A DNA stretch of 64,000 bases from Sphingomonas sp. Leaf32. GTDB taxonomy: Bacteria; Pseudomonadota; Alphaproteobacteria; Sphingomonadales; Sphingomonadaceae. This document shows positions 8,896 to 18,491 of the stretch, piece after piece. How positions within the stretch are numbered: the first letter of the stretch is position 1; each line of letters starts with the position of its first letter. The notes under the pieces are model-generated. The model did no database searches. It was given only the letters and a program-made list of their open reading frames with translations, and was not told the origin of the DNA. The position numbers and the translations under genes are program-made. The stretch covers positions 335,510 through 399,509 of the forward strand of contig NZ_LMLA01000007.1 of assembly GCF_001421765.1 (NCBI RefSeq). The letters run 5' to 3'.

Positions 8896-9791
8896 GCCAT
8901 TACCCACCGGTCGGCGACCAGCGCACCGAACATTGCAAAGAGATACAGGATCGAAAAGGCGAACAGCCGCTTTTCGGGCTTCATCTTGTCGTCGACGCCG
9001 GTCGTGCGCGTCGCGACCTGCACCGCCAGCACGCCGAAGGTCGCGGTCAGCAGGCAGGCGGCGATGCCATAGATCGCACCGGTCAGCCCCAGCGGCCACG
9101 GCGCGACGGCGACGGCGGCCATCGGGATGGTGTACAGCCCGATCTGCGTCCGCGTCACCCGCTCGCCCGCCACCACCGGCAGCATCGGCACGCCGGCATT
9201 GGCGTAATCGGTCTTCACGAACAGCGCCAAGGCCCAGAAATGCGGCGGCGTCCACAGGAAGACGAGGCAGAACAACAGGAACGGCAGCAGCGCGATGTCG
9301 CCGGTCGCCGCCGCCCAGCCGATCAGCGGCGGAAACGCCCCCGCCGCGCCGCCGATGACGATGTTCTGCGGCGTGCGGCGCTTCAGCCACACGGTATAGA
9401 CCAGCACGTAGAACAGGATGGAGACGGTCAGGATCGCGGCGGCAGCGATGTTCACCGCCAGCCCCATCAGCACGACCGAGAAGATCGCGAGGCCGACGCC
9501 GAAATGCAGCGCCGATTCGCGGTCCATCCGCCCGGCGGGCAGCGGGCGGCCCTGCGTCCGCTTCATCTTGGCGTCCAGATCAGCCTCATACCACTGGTTC
9601 AGCGCGCCCGCCGCTCCGGCACCCAGCGCGATGCACAGCACGGCGGTAAAGCCCAGCACCGGATGGATCGGCACCGGCGCGGCCAGCATCCCGCACAGCC
9701 CGGTAAAGACGACCAGCGTCATCACCCGGGGCTTGGTCAGGGCCAGAAAGTCGCGCCAGTCGGCGGGCAGGGTGATCGTCTGCGCGGTCAT
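8892..9791 (-). CDS. ctaB: Protoheme IX farnesyltransferase (heme O synthase)
   Basis: 299-residue polytopic UbiA-family prenyltransferase that attaches a farnesyl group to heme b to make heme o, the precursor of heme a. The diphosphate/Mg-binding acidic motifs are visible in [20 protein letters not shown] and in the [10 protein letters not shown] loop. [13 protein letters not shown] near the N-terminus is typical. First gene of the ctaB-ctaG-ctaE cluster in this window; the usual ctaC-ctaD pair is not directly upstream. Confidence 0.96.
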   Translation of the reverse strand: MTAQTITLPADWRDFLALTKPRVMTLVVFTGLCGMLAAPVPIHPVLGFTAVLCIALGAGAAGALNQWYEADLDAKMKRTQGRPLPAGRMDRESALHFGVGLAIFSVVLMGLAVNIAAAAILTVSILFYVLVYTVWLKRRTPQNIVIGGAAGAFPPLIGWAAATGDIALLPFLLFCLVFLWTPPHFWALALFVKTDYANAGVPMLPVVAGERVTRTQIGLYTIPMAAVAVAPWPLGLTGAIYGIAACLLTATFGVLAVQVATRTTGVDDKMKPEKRLFAFSILYLFAMFGALVADRWVMA

Positions 9792-9857
9792 CGCCGCCCT
9801 ATATCGGACTGTGGCGGCGGGGGAAAGTGCGGTGCCGCCGCCGATGCCGTCGCGCCG

Positions 9858-11369
9858 CTATTCCCGGGCGCCTTCACCGCCGACGACCTTTGGCTGCATG
9901 TCGCGCAGCAACGTCATGCCGGCCCGGCCCTGCGCCAGCGCGGATTGCCGGATCGCGATGCCCACCCGGCACACATCCTCGTGCGACCCCTTCCCCGACA
10001 GGGCATCGCGCAGCCGCCGTTCGGGCAGACGGGTACGGCGCAGCAGGTCGTCGATGATTGAACCGGGGATCGTGAACCGATTGCCCCGGCCGAGCGACGA
10101 TCCATCGGACATCAGGATGACCCGGTCGATCAACGCCCGTTGTCGCTCGCGGGTCGCCCGGAACAGCATCGGGTTGTCCGACAGGAAGGTGAAGTCCCGG
10201 CAATCGATCGGGTTGCCGGCGGCAAAGTCCTGCTTCACGTCGATTTCGAACCGGGCGATGTCCCGCAACAACCCGTCGTCCGCCCCGGCCAGTCCGTGGG
10301 AAAGTCGGGTGCGTGACAGGTCCCCGATCATCTGCCGCGCACGCGTGTCGTCGCCGTCGCGGTTGATCGCTGCGGTCGTCGATCGGATCGCGGCCGCCAG
10401 GTCGGGGTTGCGCTGCGCGACCTGCCCCAGGTCGAGGTCGGTCAGTTGGCGCGCGATCTGGTTCGGATCGGCGACATAGGCGATCCGGGGCGGTGCGGCG
10501 GGCGCGCTCGGCGTGGTGTCCGGCGTGCCGCTGCCCGACAGCGCGATCCGCAGCACGGTGACGATGGCGAAGATCACCAGCCAGGTCTGCACGCCCGCCT
10601 TCGGGTTCGGAGCGTCGACGTCCGCCACCCGCGCCGGATCGAGCCAGGATTCGACCACCGGGAACCGGTCGCGGATCAACGCCAGTACTTCGCGCCGTGG
10701 CCCCTTGGGGTTCCAGAACGGCGTGCGCCGGTCACCGCTGCGGTTGAGTTCGCGCCACGGGCGATGCAGGCGGTGCTGGGGATCGTCGAGCAACGCGACG
10801 AGGCGCGTCGCCCCGATCCGCTCGACGATCGCCTGCGCATCGGCCGACAGCGCATAATCGTTGCGCCGGTCGATCCAGCCGAACGTGGCGGCGGCGGGTT
10901 CGAGCAGCGGGTCGGATCGCGGGATGCTCGCCGCCAGCGTTTCGGCGAACCAGCGCTCGGCACCGGCGGCGAAATCGACCTGCTCCAGCCGTGGATCGGC
11001 CAGCAGCGCGCGGCCATGCCGGTCGATCTCCGCCAGCTCACCGGGCGTCGGCGGCGCGTCGTGGCCGGGAAACAACAGGGTTTCGAGCGCGTGGAAATGC
11101 GCGTTCATCGCCTCGGCTACCGCGTCGTCTTGCGGCTCCGGTTCGGCCTCGACCGGCGGCAGGGGCAGCTCGTCCGCCGCGACCGGTTCGATCGCCACCG
11201 GATCGGCGGCCCGCGCCAGCGCGGCGTCGCGGGCATCGCGCAGCGCCTCGAACCCGTCCGGGTCGGCATCGACGTCCATCGCCTTCAGCCGCGCGGCATA
11301 GGCACGGCGGATCGTCCCGCGATCCGTCGTCGGATCGCAGTCGAGGACCGCCCAGATGCCGTGCCTCAC
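9858..11369 (-). CDS. J-domain-like membrane protein, putative HscC partner
   Basis: 503 residues. Residues about 1-50 (WAVLDCDPTTDRGTIRRAYAARLK, then DPDGFEALRDA) resemble the divergent J-like domain of DjlB/DjlC-type proteins, but the HPD tripeptide that stimulates Hsp70 ATPase is not visible. An acidic Pro-rich linker follows, then a helical region, one transmembrane helix (about 260-279), and an alpha-helical C-terminal domain with several Arg/Asp residues. The start overlaps the hscC stop (ATGA), so the two are cotranscribed. In E. coli, hscC lies beside djlB/djlC, supporting a co-chaperone role. That role is inference. Confidence 0.65.
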   Translation of the reverse strand: MRHGIWAVLDCDPTTDRGTIRRAYAARLKAMDVDADPDGFEALRDARDAALARAADPVAIEPVAADELPLPPVEAEPEPQDDAVAEAMNAHFHALETLLFPGHDAPPTPGELAEIDRHGRALLADPRLEQVDFAAGAERWFAETLAASIPRSDPLLEPAAATFGWIDRRNDYALSADAQAIVERIGATRLVALLDDPQHRLHRPWRELNRSGDRRTPFWNPKGPRREVLALIRDRFPVVESWLDPARVADVDAPNPKAGVQTWLVIFAIVTVLRIALSGSGTPDTTPSAPAAPPRIAYVADPNQIARQLTDLDLGQVAQRNPDLAAAIRSTTAAINRDGDDTRARQMIGDLSRTRLSHGLAGADDGLLRDIARFEIDVKQDFAAGNPIDCRDFTFLSDNPMLFRATRERQRALIDRVILMSDGSSLGRGNRFTIPGSIIDDLLRRTRLPERRLRDALSGKGSHEDVCRVGIAIRQSALAQGRAGMTLLRDMQPKVVGGEGARE

Positions 11370-13072
11370 AGGAAGCGCTCGCCTTCGATCTGGTCGAGCG
11401 CCGCGCCGAACGCGGCCCGCGCCTCGGCGATCATCCGCTCGTCCTGCGTCGCCAGCGCGCTTTCGAACTGGCCGAGCATGTGGCCGATCGCCGCGCGCGT
11501 ATCGCCGAGGAACGATTCATAGGCCCGCCGCGCCCGCGCCAGCAGCGCGGCGTTGGCCGCGTCGTCGCGCGGATGGACCTTCAACGCGGCCAGCGCCGTG
11601 CGGCGTCGTTCCAGCTCGGCCGGGTCGGGCGCATCCTCGTCGTCGACGATCACCAGATTGCGCGTCATGCCGGTTTCCGGCACCGAAATATCCACCTCCA
11701 GCAGCCCCGAACTGTCATAGCTGAACCGGCAGTCGATCGAGATGGTGCCGGCGGCGCGGGGCGGGACCGCGACGCTGATCTCGCCCAGCTTGACGTTGCC
11801 CGACACCTCGCGCGCCTCGCCCTGATAGATGCCGAACTGCACCTTGCGCTGCTGGTCGGCGACTGTCGAAAAGGTCGAGATCCGGCTGATCGGCACCGCC
11901 GAATTGCGTTCGATGATCGGGGAAAACAGCCCGGTGCGAAAGCCGCCGCGCCCGTCCGGCTCGCTGGTATCGACACCCAGCGTGAAGGGGCAGACGTCGG
12001 TCAGCCGGATTTCGTCCAGTCCCGCATCGCGCGCCAGCAGCCCGGCCTGTACCGCCGCGCCCATCGCGACCGCATGGTCGGGATGCACCGTGGTCGCCGG
12101 AAAGCGGCCGAACATCCGGGTGACCGCGCGGCGCACGATCGGCATCCGCGTGGCACCCCCGACTAGCACCACGTCCGACAGGGTAGCGGCGGTGATGTTG
12201 CTGTCGCGCAACGACCGCAGGACCGGCTCGCGAATCCGCTGGAGCAGGCCGGTGGCGTGATCCTCGAACGCGGCGGCGGTGACGGGCACGGTCAGCGCCG
12301 CATCGTCCACCGTCACCAATAATTCGGCCGAATCGCCCTCGCTAAGCGCGCGGCGGCACCGCTCGGCCGCCTGTGCCAGCAGCGCCGCGGCGCGATCGGG
12401 CGGCAGCTTGGCCAGCACCCCATCGGGGTCGAGCGCGGGGCGGGTCAGGTCGATCAGGCAGTCGTTGAAGTCGTCGCCGCCCAGCCGGTTGTCGCCGGCG
12501 GACGCGCGCACCTCGATCACGCCGTCGAACATCTCGACGATCGACACGTCGAACGTGCCCCCGCCCAGGTCGAACACGAGGAACGGTTCGCGGTCGCCCC
12601 GGTCGGCGATGCCGAACGCCAGCGCGGCGGCGGTCGGTTCGTTGATGAGCCGCTGGATCGGCAACCCGGCCAGTTCGCCCGCCCGCCGGGTCGCCTTGCG
12701 CTGGCGATCGTTGAAATAGGCGGGGACGGTCACGACCGCACCGGTCACGGTTTCGCCGGTGAACGCCTCCGCATCGCGCTTCAGGCTGGCGAGGACCAGT
12801 GCCGACAGCGCCTCCGCATCGAAGTCGCGCATGGCGAGCCGGGCGGTTTCGCGGGTGCCGATGCGCCGCTTGAAACTGGTGACGGTGCGGTCGGGATGCG
12901 TCGCCATCCGGTCGCGCGCGGCACGCCCGACCAGCACCGCATCGTCGTCGCCGATGCTGATGGCGGACGGGGTCAGAACCTCGCCCAGCACGTTCGGCAC
13001 CATGACTGGCCCGTCGTCGCGCCAGATCGCGCAGGCGCTGTTGGTCGTTCCCAAATCGATCCCGACGATCAT
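11366..13072 (-). CDS. hscC: Hsp70-family chaperone, HscC type
   Basis: 568-residue Hsp70 lacking the long C-terminal lid tail of DnaK, matching the E. coli HscC length (about 556). The nucleotide-binding domain shows GIDLGTTNSACAIW at the N-terminus and phosphate loops VFDLGGGTFDVS (168-177 region) and LVGGATRMP. The substrate domain has the HscC-like blocks LTDVCPFTLGVDTS, FSPIIERNSAVPISR and FSYDSSGLLEVDIS. The start is set at MIVGIDLG; upstream in-frame codons look non-coding. It sits with a J-like partner gene upstream of ctaB. Confidence 0.88.
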   Translation of the reverse strand: MIVGIDLGTTNSACAIWRDDGPVMVPNVLGEVLTPSAISIGDDDAVLVGRAARDRMATHPDRTVTSFKRRIGTRETARLAMRDFDAEALSALVLASLKRDAEAFTGETVTGAVVTVPAYFNDRQRKATRRAGELAGLPIQRLINEPTAAALAFGIADRGDREPFLVFDLGGGTFDVSIVEMFDGVIEVRASAGDNRLGGDDFNDCLIDLTRPALDPDGVLAKLPPDRAAALLAQAAERCRRALSEGDSAELLVTVDDAALTVPVTAAAFEDHATGLLQRIREPVLRSLRDSNITAATLSDVVLVGGATRMPIVRRAVTRMFGRFPATTVHPDHAVAMGAAVQAGLLARDAGLDEIRLTDVCPFTLGVDTSEPDGRGGFRTGLFSPIIERNSAVPISRISTFSTVADQQRKVQFGIYQGEAREVSGNVKLGEISVAVPPRAAGTISIDCRFSYDSSGLLEVDISVPETGMTRNLVIVDDEDAPDPAELERRRTALAALKVHPRDDAANAALLARARRAYESFLGDTRAAIGHMLGQFESALATQDERMIAEARAAFGAALDQIEGERFL

Positions 13073-13141
13073 CTGTCCGCCTCGGTGAAATACTTGCCCC
13101 CGATGTAGCGGATGGCGGACGGCTGGCAACGCCCGTTCGGG

Positions 13142-15538
13142 TCAGACCGGCGTGATCGGCGTGGCATCCCCGGCGGTCAGCATCCGTACCTCGTAGACGA
13201 CGCCGTCGCCCCGCGTCGGCGTCAGGCCGATCGTCGCCTGTGGCCGGCCCTGCGCGCCCGCCGAGGGGATCGGATAGTCGAGCGCGACATAGCGGTCGAC
13301 TGCCGGTCCCTGGTGCGTCGCGGTGGCAAGGGGCGTGCCGTCGAGCGTGATGTCGATCGCGCGATCGACGTCGCCCCCCCATACCAGCAGCCGCAGCACC
13401 GCCGGTCCCGGCCGCCGCGCCAGCGTCAGCGTCAGGGTCTGCCCCGGCCTGATCCGCCGCGCCGAGCGTCCGGCCCAGTTGACGACCTCGCTGCCGCCGG
13501 CATCGACCGCGTGGTCGCGTTCGGGCTGCATCTCGCCCATGTACAGCGTATCGACGGTGCGCCGGGCCAGCGCCTGTGCCGCCTTCTGCGCCCGGACATA
13601 GTCGCCGCGCGCCGCCGCCCAGCGCGCGGTGGTGAAGGTCGGCAGATAGACCGCGGTCCGCCGGTCCCATTGCGCATAGAAGGGGCGGAAGGTCAGCGCC
13701 TCGCCCAGTGCGCCGGTCGCGGTGAAGCTGTCGTCCGGTCCCGGCGTCAGCCGGTCGGTGATCGCGCCGTCGGCGACCAGCGCCGGGCCGACCCCGGCAA
13801 AGGGCTGCGATTCCGGCCCCAGATCGGCGGCGAGCACCAGCGGGCCATAGGTGAAGGCGACGACCGAGGGGTCGTCGGGCGTCGGCTGCGCGGTCAGCGT
13901 CATCGGCAGGGTCAGCGCGATCGTATCGCCGCTGCGCCACGCCCGCTCCAGCACGGCATAGCCGTCGCGCACGATCGGCGTCACGGGGGCGCCGTTGATC
14001 CTAAGGGTCGGGTCGCTGGCCCAGCCGGGCAAGCGGACGGCGATCCGCTGCGCCCGGCGCGGGGCACGGCGGATGGTCAGCGTCGCCTGTCCCTTCAGCG
14101 GCATCGCGGTATCGAGATCGACCGCCAGCCCGCGCTCGTTCCAGTCGAGCCGCGACGGGATGAACAGGTTCAGGTACAGCGTGTCCGCATCCTGCCACCA
14201 GATCGAATCGGCATGCTTGGCATGGCTTTCCATGCCCGATCCGACGCAGCACCAGAAACTGTCATGCGCGCTGGAATAGGTCCGCCGCGCCCCTGCCGCC
14301 AGCGGCATGAAATAGACGAAGCGCCCGTCGCGCGGCCGCTGGTGCGCGAGCATGTGGTTGAGCTGCACCCGTTCGTAGAAATCGAACCAGTGGGCCGAAG
14401 GCTGCCAGCCATAGAGATGGCGGGTGAGCTTGAGCATATTGTAGCTGTTGCACGCCTCGCACGTCGCTTCCGACAGACGCTGCGACAGCCGGTCGGGCTG
14501 GCCGAAATGTTCGCGTTCGGAATTGCCGCCGATGACGTAGCTGTGATGCCCGGTGACGCGTTGGTGAAAGAAGCGCGCGGTGGCGGCATGGGCCGGCGCG
14601 CCGGTCAGTTCGTACAGCCGGGCGAGGCCGATGACCTTCGGAATCTGCGTATTGGCATGAAGCCCGGCCAGCTTGTCCTGCTGCGCGGTCAGCGGGTCTA
14701 GCACGGCCTTGTGCCGGATCTTCTCGGCCATGCGCAGCCAGCGGGCGTCGCCGGTCAGGGCATAGGTATCGGCATAGCTTTCGTTCAGCCCGCCATGTTC
14801 GGCGGCCAGCACGCGCTGCATCTGGTCGTCGTTCAGCGGTTCCAGCACGCCCGCCAGATAGCCCGCGACCCCCAGCAGGATCGGCATCGCGCGCGGGTTG
14901 CGCGCCAGGACATGGGCATCGACCAGCCCGGCATGGACCTTGTGCCAGGTATAGAGCGGCACCCAGCCGCCGTTCAGGTCGAACCCGCCGCTGCGGATGT
15001 CGCCCCGGCGCAGTTCCTCGAACACGATCTTGCCGTCGACGGTCCTGCCGTCCCGCTCGACCGTCGTGCCGCCCAGATAGCCGTCGCCCTGCGCCGCCTG
15101 AATCCGCGCCATCTCGGCCAGCGCATGGTCCAGCCGTGCCGCGATCGCCGCATCGCCGGTATTGGCGACCAGCAGCGCACATGCCGACAGCCAGTGGCCC
15201 AGACTGTGCCCGGCGATCCCCTGCGCCTCCCACCCGCCATAGACCGGCGCCGGCGCGGGCAGCCCGGCCGAGACATAGAAATTGTGCAGCAGCCGTTCGG
15301 GAACGAGGTCGAGCAGATAGGCCCGGTTGGCGGCAAGGGCGTCGGCAAAGGGCGACGGTGTCAGGCGGACATGGCGTGCCGGCACCGGCGCGACCCGGCG
15401 GACGGCCGGCACCGCCGCCAGCGCGGACGCCCCGAACGGCAACAGGCTGGCACCGACCAGCAACGCGCGCCGGCTGAACGCGATCGAACCGCCGCAGCGG
15501 TCGGCCGGCACGGGAACGGGCATGGGATCGATCGGCAT
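13142..15538 (-). CDS. GH127-type glycoside hydrolase (beta-L-arabinofuranosidase family, DUF1680), exported
   Basis: 798 residues. The N-terminus carries a Tat-like signal (FSRRALLVGASLL then an Ala-rich cleavage region). GGWEAQGIAGHSLGHWLSA and EATCEACNSYNMLKL then FWCCVGSGMESHAKH match GH127; in that family a Cys in the CC pair is the nucleophile and neighbouring Cys residues bind zinc. The C-terminal part is beta-rich. The start at 15538 is preceded by GGGAGGA at good spacing, whereas an upstream in-frame start at 15610 lacks support. It is divergent from a TonB receptor gene, suggesting import and trimming of arabinose-containing glycans, an inference. Confidence 0.86.
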   Translation of the reverse strand: MPIDPMPVPVPADRCGGSIAFSRRALLVGASLLPFGASALAAVPAVRRVAPVPARHVRLTPSPFADALAANRAYLLDLVPERLLHNFYVSAGLPAPAPVYGGWEAQGIAGHSLGHWLSACALLVANTGDAAIAARLDHALAEMARIQAAQGDGYLGGTTVERDGRTVDGKIVFEELRRGDIRSGGFDLNGGWVPLYTWHKVHAGLVDAHVLARNPRAMPILLGVAGYLAGVLEPLNDDQMQRVLAAEHGGLNESYADTYALTGDARWLRMAEKIRHKAVLDPLTAQQDKLAGLHANTQIPKVIGLARLYELTGAPAHAATARFFHQRVTGHHSYVIGGNSEREHFGQPDRLSQRLSEATCEACNSYNMLKLTRHLYGWQPSAHWFDFYERVQLNHMLAHQRPRDGRFVYFMPLAAGARRTYSSAHDSFWCCVGSGMESHAKHADSIWWQDADTLYLNLFIPSRLDWNERGLAVDLDTAMPLKGQATLTIRRAPRRAQRIAVRLPGWASDPTLRINGAPVTPIVRDGYAVLERAWRSGDTIALTLPMTLTAQPTPDDPSVVAFTYGPLVLAADLGPESQPFAGVGPALVADGAITDRLTPGPDDSFTATGALGEALTFRPFYAQWDRRTAVYLPTFTTARWAAARGDYVRAQKAAQALARRTVDTLYMGEMQPERDHAVDAGGSEVVNWAGRSARRIRPGQTLTLTLARRPGPAVLRLLVWGGDVDRAIDITLDGTPLATATHQGPAVDRYVALDYPIPSAGAQGRPQATIGLTPTRGDGVVYEVRMLTAGDATPITPV

Positions 15539-15719
15539 GGTCGGCGTCCTCCCGATACGGCCGTCAGGGCGACACACCGGCACGAGCGAATTTGTCGGAG
15601 TTTTTCCCAACGGTCAACCGGTGGCGGCAGAGGTGCCGACGGCATTAACCAACTGGTATCCACCTGCGCGGTAAGACCTCACTTGCAGAATAGGACGTGG
15701 GGTCCGGGGGATAGGCGAA

Positions 15720-18458
15720 ATGCGTAACTGGGGGTATCTGCTGGCGGCGACTGCCTGTGTGACGGTAGCGGCACCGGTATCGGCACAGGGGTTGCGCGGC
15801 GTCGTACCGACCGCCGGGGACAAGGCGGACGCCAAGCCTGCCGAGGAACAATCCGCCAACACCGCCGACATCGTCGTGACCGCGACTCGCCGATCGCAGC
15901 GCCTGTCGAACGTACCGATCGCGGTCAGCGCCTACAGCACCGCCGCGCTCCAGAATTCGGGCGCGACCGACATTCGCCAGATGGCGCAGCTCTCGCCATC
16001 GTTGATTGTGTCTTCGACGGGATCGGAAGCGAACGCGACCGCCCGCCTGCGCGGCATCGGCACGGTCGGTGACAATCCCGGCCTCGAAAGCTCGGTCGCG
16101 GTGTTCATCGACGGGGTGTATCGCAGCCGCACCGGTTCGGGCCTGAACGACCTGGGCGAGGTCGAACGGATCGAGGTGCTGCGCGGGCCGCAGGGCACGT
16201 TGTCGGGCCGCAATTCGTCGGCCGGCGCGATCAGCATCTACACCAAATATCCCTCGTTCGACTTCGGTGGCTATGGCGAGGCGACCTACGGCAATTTCAA
16301 CGCCGTCCGCTTGGCCGGCGCGCTGACCGGGCCGATCGTCAAGGATAAGCTGGCGTTCCGCGTCGACGGCGTGTTCGGCAAGCGCGACGGCTTTTACCGC
16401 GATGTCGTCAACAACACCGATTACAACGACCGCAACCGCACTTTCGTGCGCGGGCAGCTCTTCTTCAAACCGGTCGACAATTTCTCGGTCCGCCTGATCG
16501 GCGACTATACCTATCGCGACGAGAAATGCTGCGGCGCGGTCTATCTCAATACGCAGGAAAAGCTCGACCCGACGCCGGGCGTTCCGGGCGATTACGTTCC
16601 CGCCGCGCAAAACCGCATCGTCACCATCCTGCGCAGCCTGGGCGGCGTATTGCCCAGCGACGGCGACCCGTACAACCGCCGGATCGCGAACACGCGCGGC
16701 CGCGCCTATGCGAACGTCACCAAGGATTATGGCGGTTCGGCCCGCATTGGCTGGACCTTTTCGAACCTGCAGCTGATCTCGATCAGCGCGTATCGCGAAT
16801 ATAAGGCGGGCGGCGCGGCCGATGTCGATTACGGCAATGTCGATATCGCCTATCGCCCCGACGACGGCAACGCCTATCGCCAGTTCCGCACCTTTACCCA
16901 GGAAACGCGGCTGAGCGGCGGGCTGTTCGGCAACCGGCTCGACTGGATGGTCGGCGGCTATTACGCCCATGAAAAGTTGGAGGTTGCCGACAATCTCCGC
17001 TTCGGCACCGATTTCGGCGCGTTCGCCGCCTGCCGCGCCGTCGCAACGATCAACCCGCTCGAAGCGCTGCGCAGCCCCCGTGCCGCAGGCTGCCTCAGCG
17101 CCGCCGGGCGCGCCGCGCTGACCCCGGCGGTGGGACCCACGGTCATCGCCGGGATCGATCGCCTGTCGACGCTGAACGATCTGGGCAGCATCCGCGACCT
17201 GTATGACCAGACCAGCAGCAACTATGCGTTCTTCACCCACAATATCTTCAAGCTGACCGATAATCTGAGCATCACCGGCGGTCTGCGCTATACTCATGAA
17301 GCCAAGCGGCTGAACGCCAGCTTCGTCAACAACAACACGGTCTGCCCGGCGCAGCAGGCGGCACTCGGCCCGCTGCTCGGCAGCAGCAACGCGACGCTCC
17401 GGTCGCTGGCGGCGGGCATCATCACGCTGACCTGCACCGGCAATTCGACCGCGGCGCTGACCGGCGTGCCGATCCGCGATTCGCTGACCGAGGGGCAGGT
17501 GACCGGCACGACCGTGCTGTCGTGGAAGCCGGTGCCGAGCACGCTGCTCTATGCGTCCTATGCGCGCGGATACAAGGCGGGCGGCTATAATCTCGACCGG
17601 TCGGACCTGTCGGCGACCGTCTTCGCCACGCCGACCGCTGCCAGCGCAGCCAACCTGCGCTTCGACCCGGAAACGGTGCAGGCGTTCGAAATCGGCGTGA
17701 AGTACAGCTCGGCCAAATTCACCGCGAACCTCGCCGCGTTCCGTTCGGCGTTCCGCAATTTCCAGCTGAATACGTTCAACGGCACCAACTTCATCGTGCA
17801 GAACATCAGTTCCTGCGCGGACTCGCTGGGCGGCGCGGACCGCGACAATGATACGGGCACCGGCCGCTGCACCGGAAAGGTCGGCGCGGGCGTCGTGACG
17901 CAGGGGTTCGAACTGGAGGCCGGCGCCTATCCCGCGCCCGACCTCGCCTTCAACCTGGGCTATACCTATGCCCATACCCAGTATCGCCGGAACCTGGTCG
18001 GCAGCGAAGCGGGCGAGCCGCTCAACGCCGCGCTGTTCCTGCTGCCGAACAACCAGATGTCGAACGCGCCGCGCCACACCATCACCAATTCGGCGGTGTG
18101 GACGCCGGCGGTGGGCCGCAACCTGACCGCGCTGTTCTACGTCGATAGCCGGCTGTCGAGCGACTATAACACCGGTTCCGACCTGTTCGCCGAAAAGCGG
18201 ATGGACGGCTTGTTCCTGATGAACGCCCGTATCGGCCTGCGCGGTCCCGAACAGCGCTGGGCGATCGAGTTCTGGGGACAGAATATCCTCGACACCGACT
18301 ATCAGCAGGTCGCGTTCTCCGCGCCGTTCCAGGGTGCCGGCAGCGTGTCGCAGGTCACGCGTTTCGGCGCTCCGGCCTTCGCCGTCGGCAACGCGATCAC
18401 CTCCTCCTACCTCGCCGAACCGCGCACGTACGGCATCACGCTGCGCTCGCGGTTTTGA
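15720..18458 (+). CDS. TonB-dependent outer-membrane receptor
   Basis: 912 residues. A signal peptide ends at APVSAQG, followed by a TonB-box-like stretch (ADIVVTATRR), a plug domain (QMAQLSPSLIV ... VERIEVLRGPQGTLSGRNSSAGAI split by the typical VLRGPQGTL), and a 22-strand barrel ending in YGITLRSRF with the terminal Phe needed for barrel assembly. A GGGGGA Shine-Dalgarno lies about 8 nt before the ATG. Its ligand is unknown. It is 181 bp from, and divergent to, the GH127 gene, so a shared regulatory region and a glycan substrate are plausible. Confidence 0.93.
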   Translation: MRNWGYLLAATACVTVAAPVSAQGLRGVVPTAGDKADAKPAEEQSANTADIVVTATRRSQRLSNVPIAVSAYSTAALQNSGATDIRQMAQLSPSLIVSSTGSEANATARLRGIGTVGDNPGLESSVAVFIDGVYRSRTGSGLNDLGEVERIEVLRGPQGTLSGRNSSAGAISIYTKYPSFDFGGYGEATYGNFNAVRLAGALTGPIVKDKLAFRVDGVFGKRDGFYRDVVNNTDYNDRNRTFVRGQLFFKPVDNFSVRLIGDYTYRDEKCCGAVYLNTQEKLDPTPGVPGDYVPAAQNRIVTILRSLGGVLPSDGDPYNRRIANTRGRAYANVTKDYGGSARIGWTFSNLQLISISAYREYKAGGAADVDYGNVDIAYRPDDGNAYRQFRTFTQETRLSGGLFGNRLDWMVGGYYAHEKLEVADNLRFGTDFGAFAACRAVATINPLEALRSPRAAGCLSAAGRAALTPAVGPTVIAGIDRLSTLNDLGSIRDLYDQTSSNYAFFTHNIFKLTDNLSITGGLRYTHEAKRLNASFVNNNTVCPAQQAALGPLLGSSNATLRSLAAGIITLTCTGNSTAALTGVPIRDSLTEGQVTGTTVLSWKPVPSTLLYASYARGYKAGGYNLDRSDLSATVFATPTAASAANLRFDPETVQAFEIGVKYSSAKFTANLAAFRSAFRNFQLNTFNGTNFIVQNISSCADSLGGADRDNDTGTGRCTGKVGAGVVTQGFELEAGAYPAPDLAFNLGYTYAHTQYRRNLVGSEAGEPLNAALFLLPNNQMSNAPRHTITNSAVWTPAVGRNLTALFYVDSRLSSDYNTGSDLFAEKRMDGLFLMNARIGLRGPEQRWAIEFWGQNILDTDYQQVAFSAPFQGAGSVSQVTRFGAPAFAVGNAITSSYLAEPRTYGITLRSRF

Positions 18459-18491
18459 TATGTTGGCACTGTTTCAAACGGACCGCTTCCG

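Noticed and set aside
15645..18077. Long reading frame antisense to the TonB receptor
   Set aside because: Arg/Gly/Asp-rich translation typical of the opposite strand of a high-GC gene; no domain, no ribosome site, and the sense frame is a clear receptor.
18470..18491. Sigma-54-like TGGCACTG before the chemoreceptor
   Set aside because: TTGGCAC is present but no TTGC follows at the right distance.
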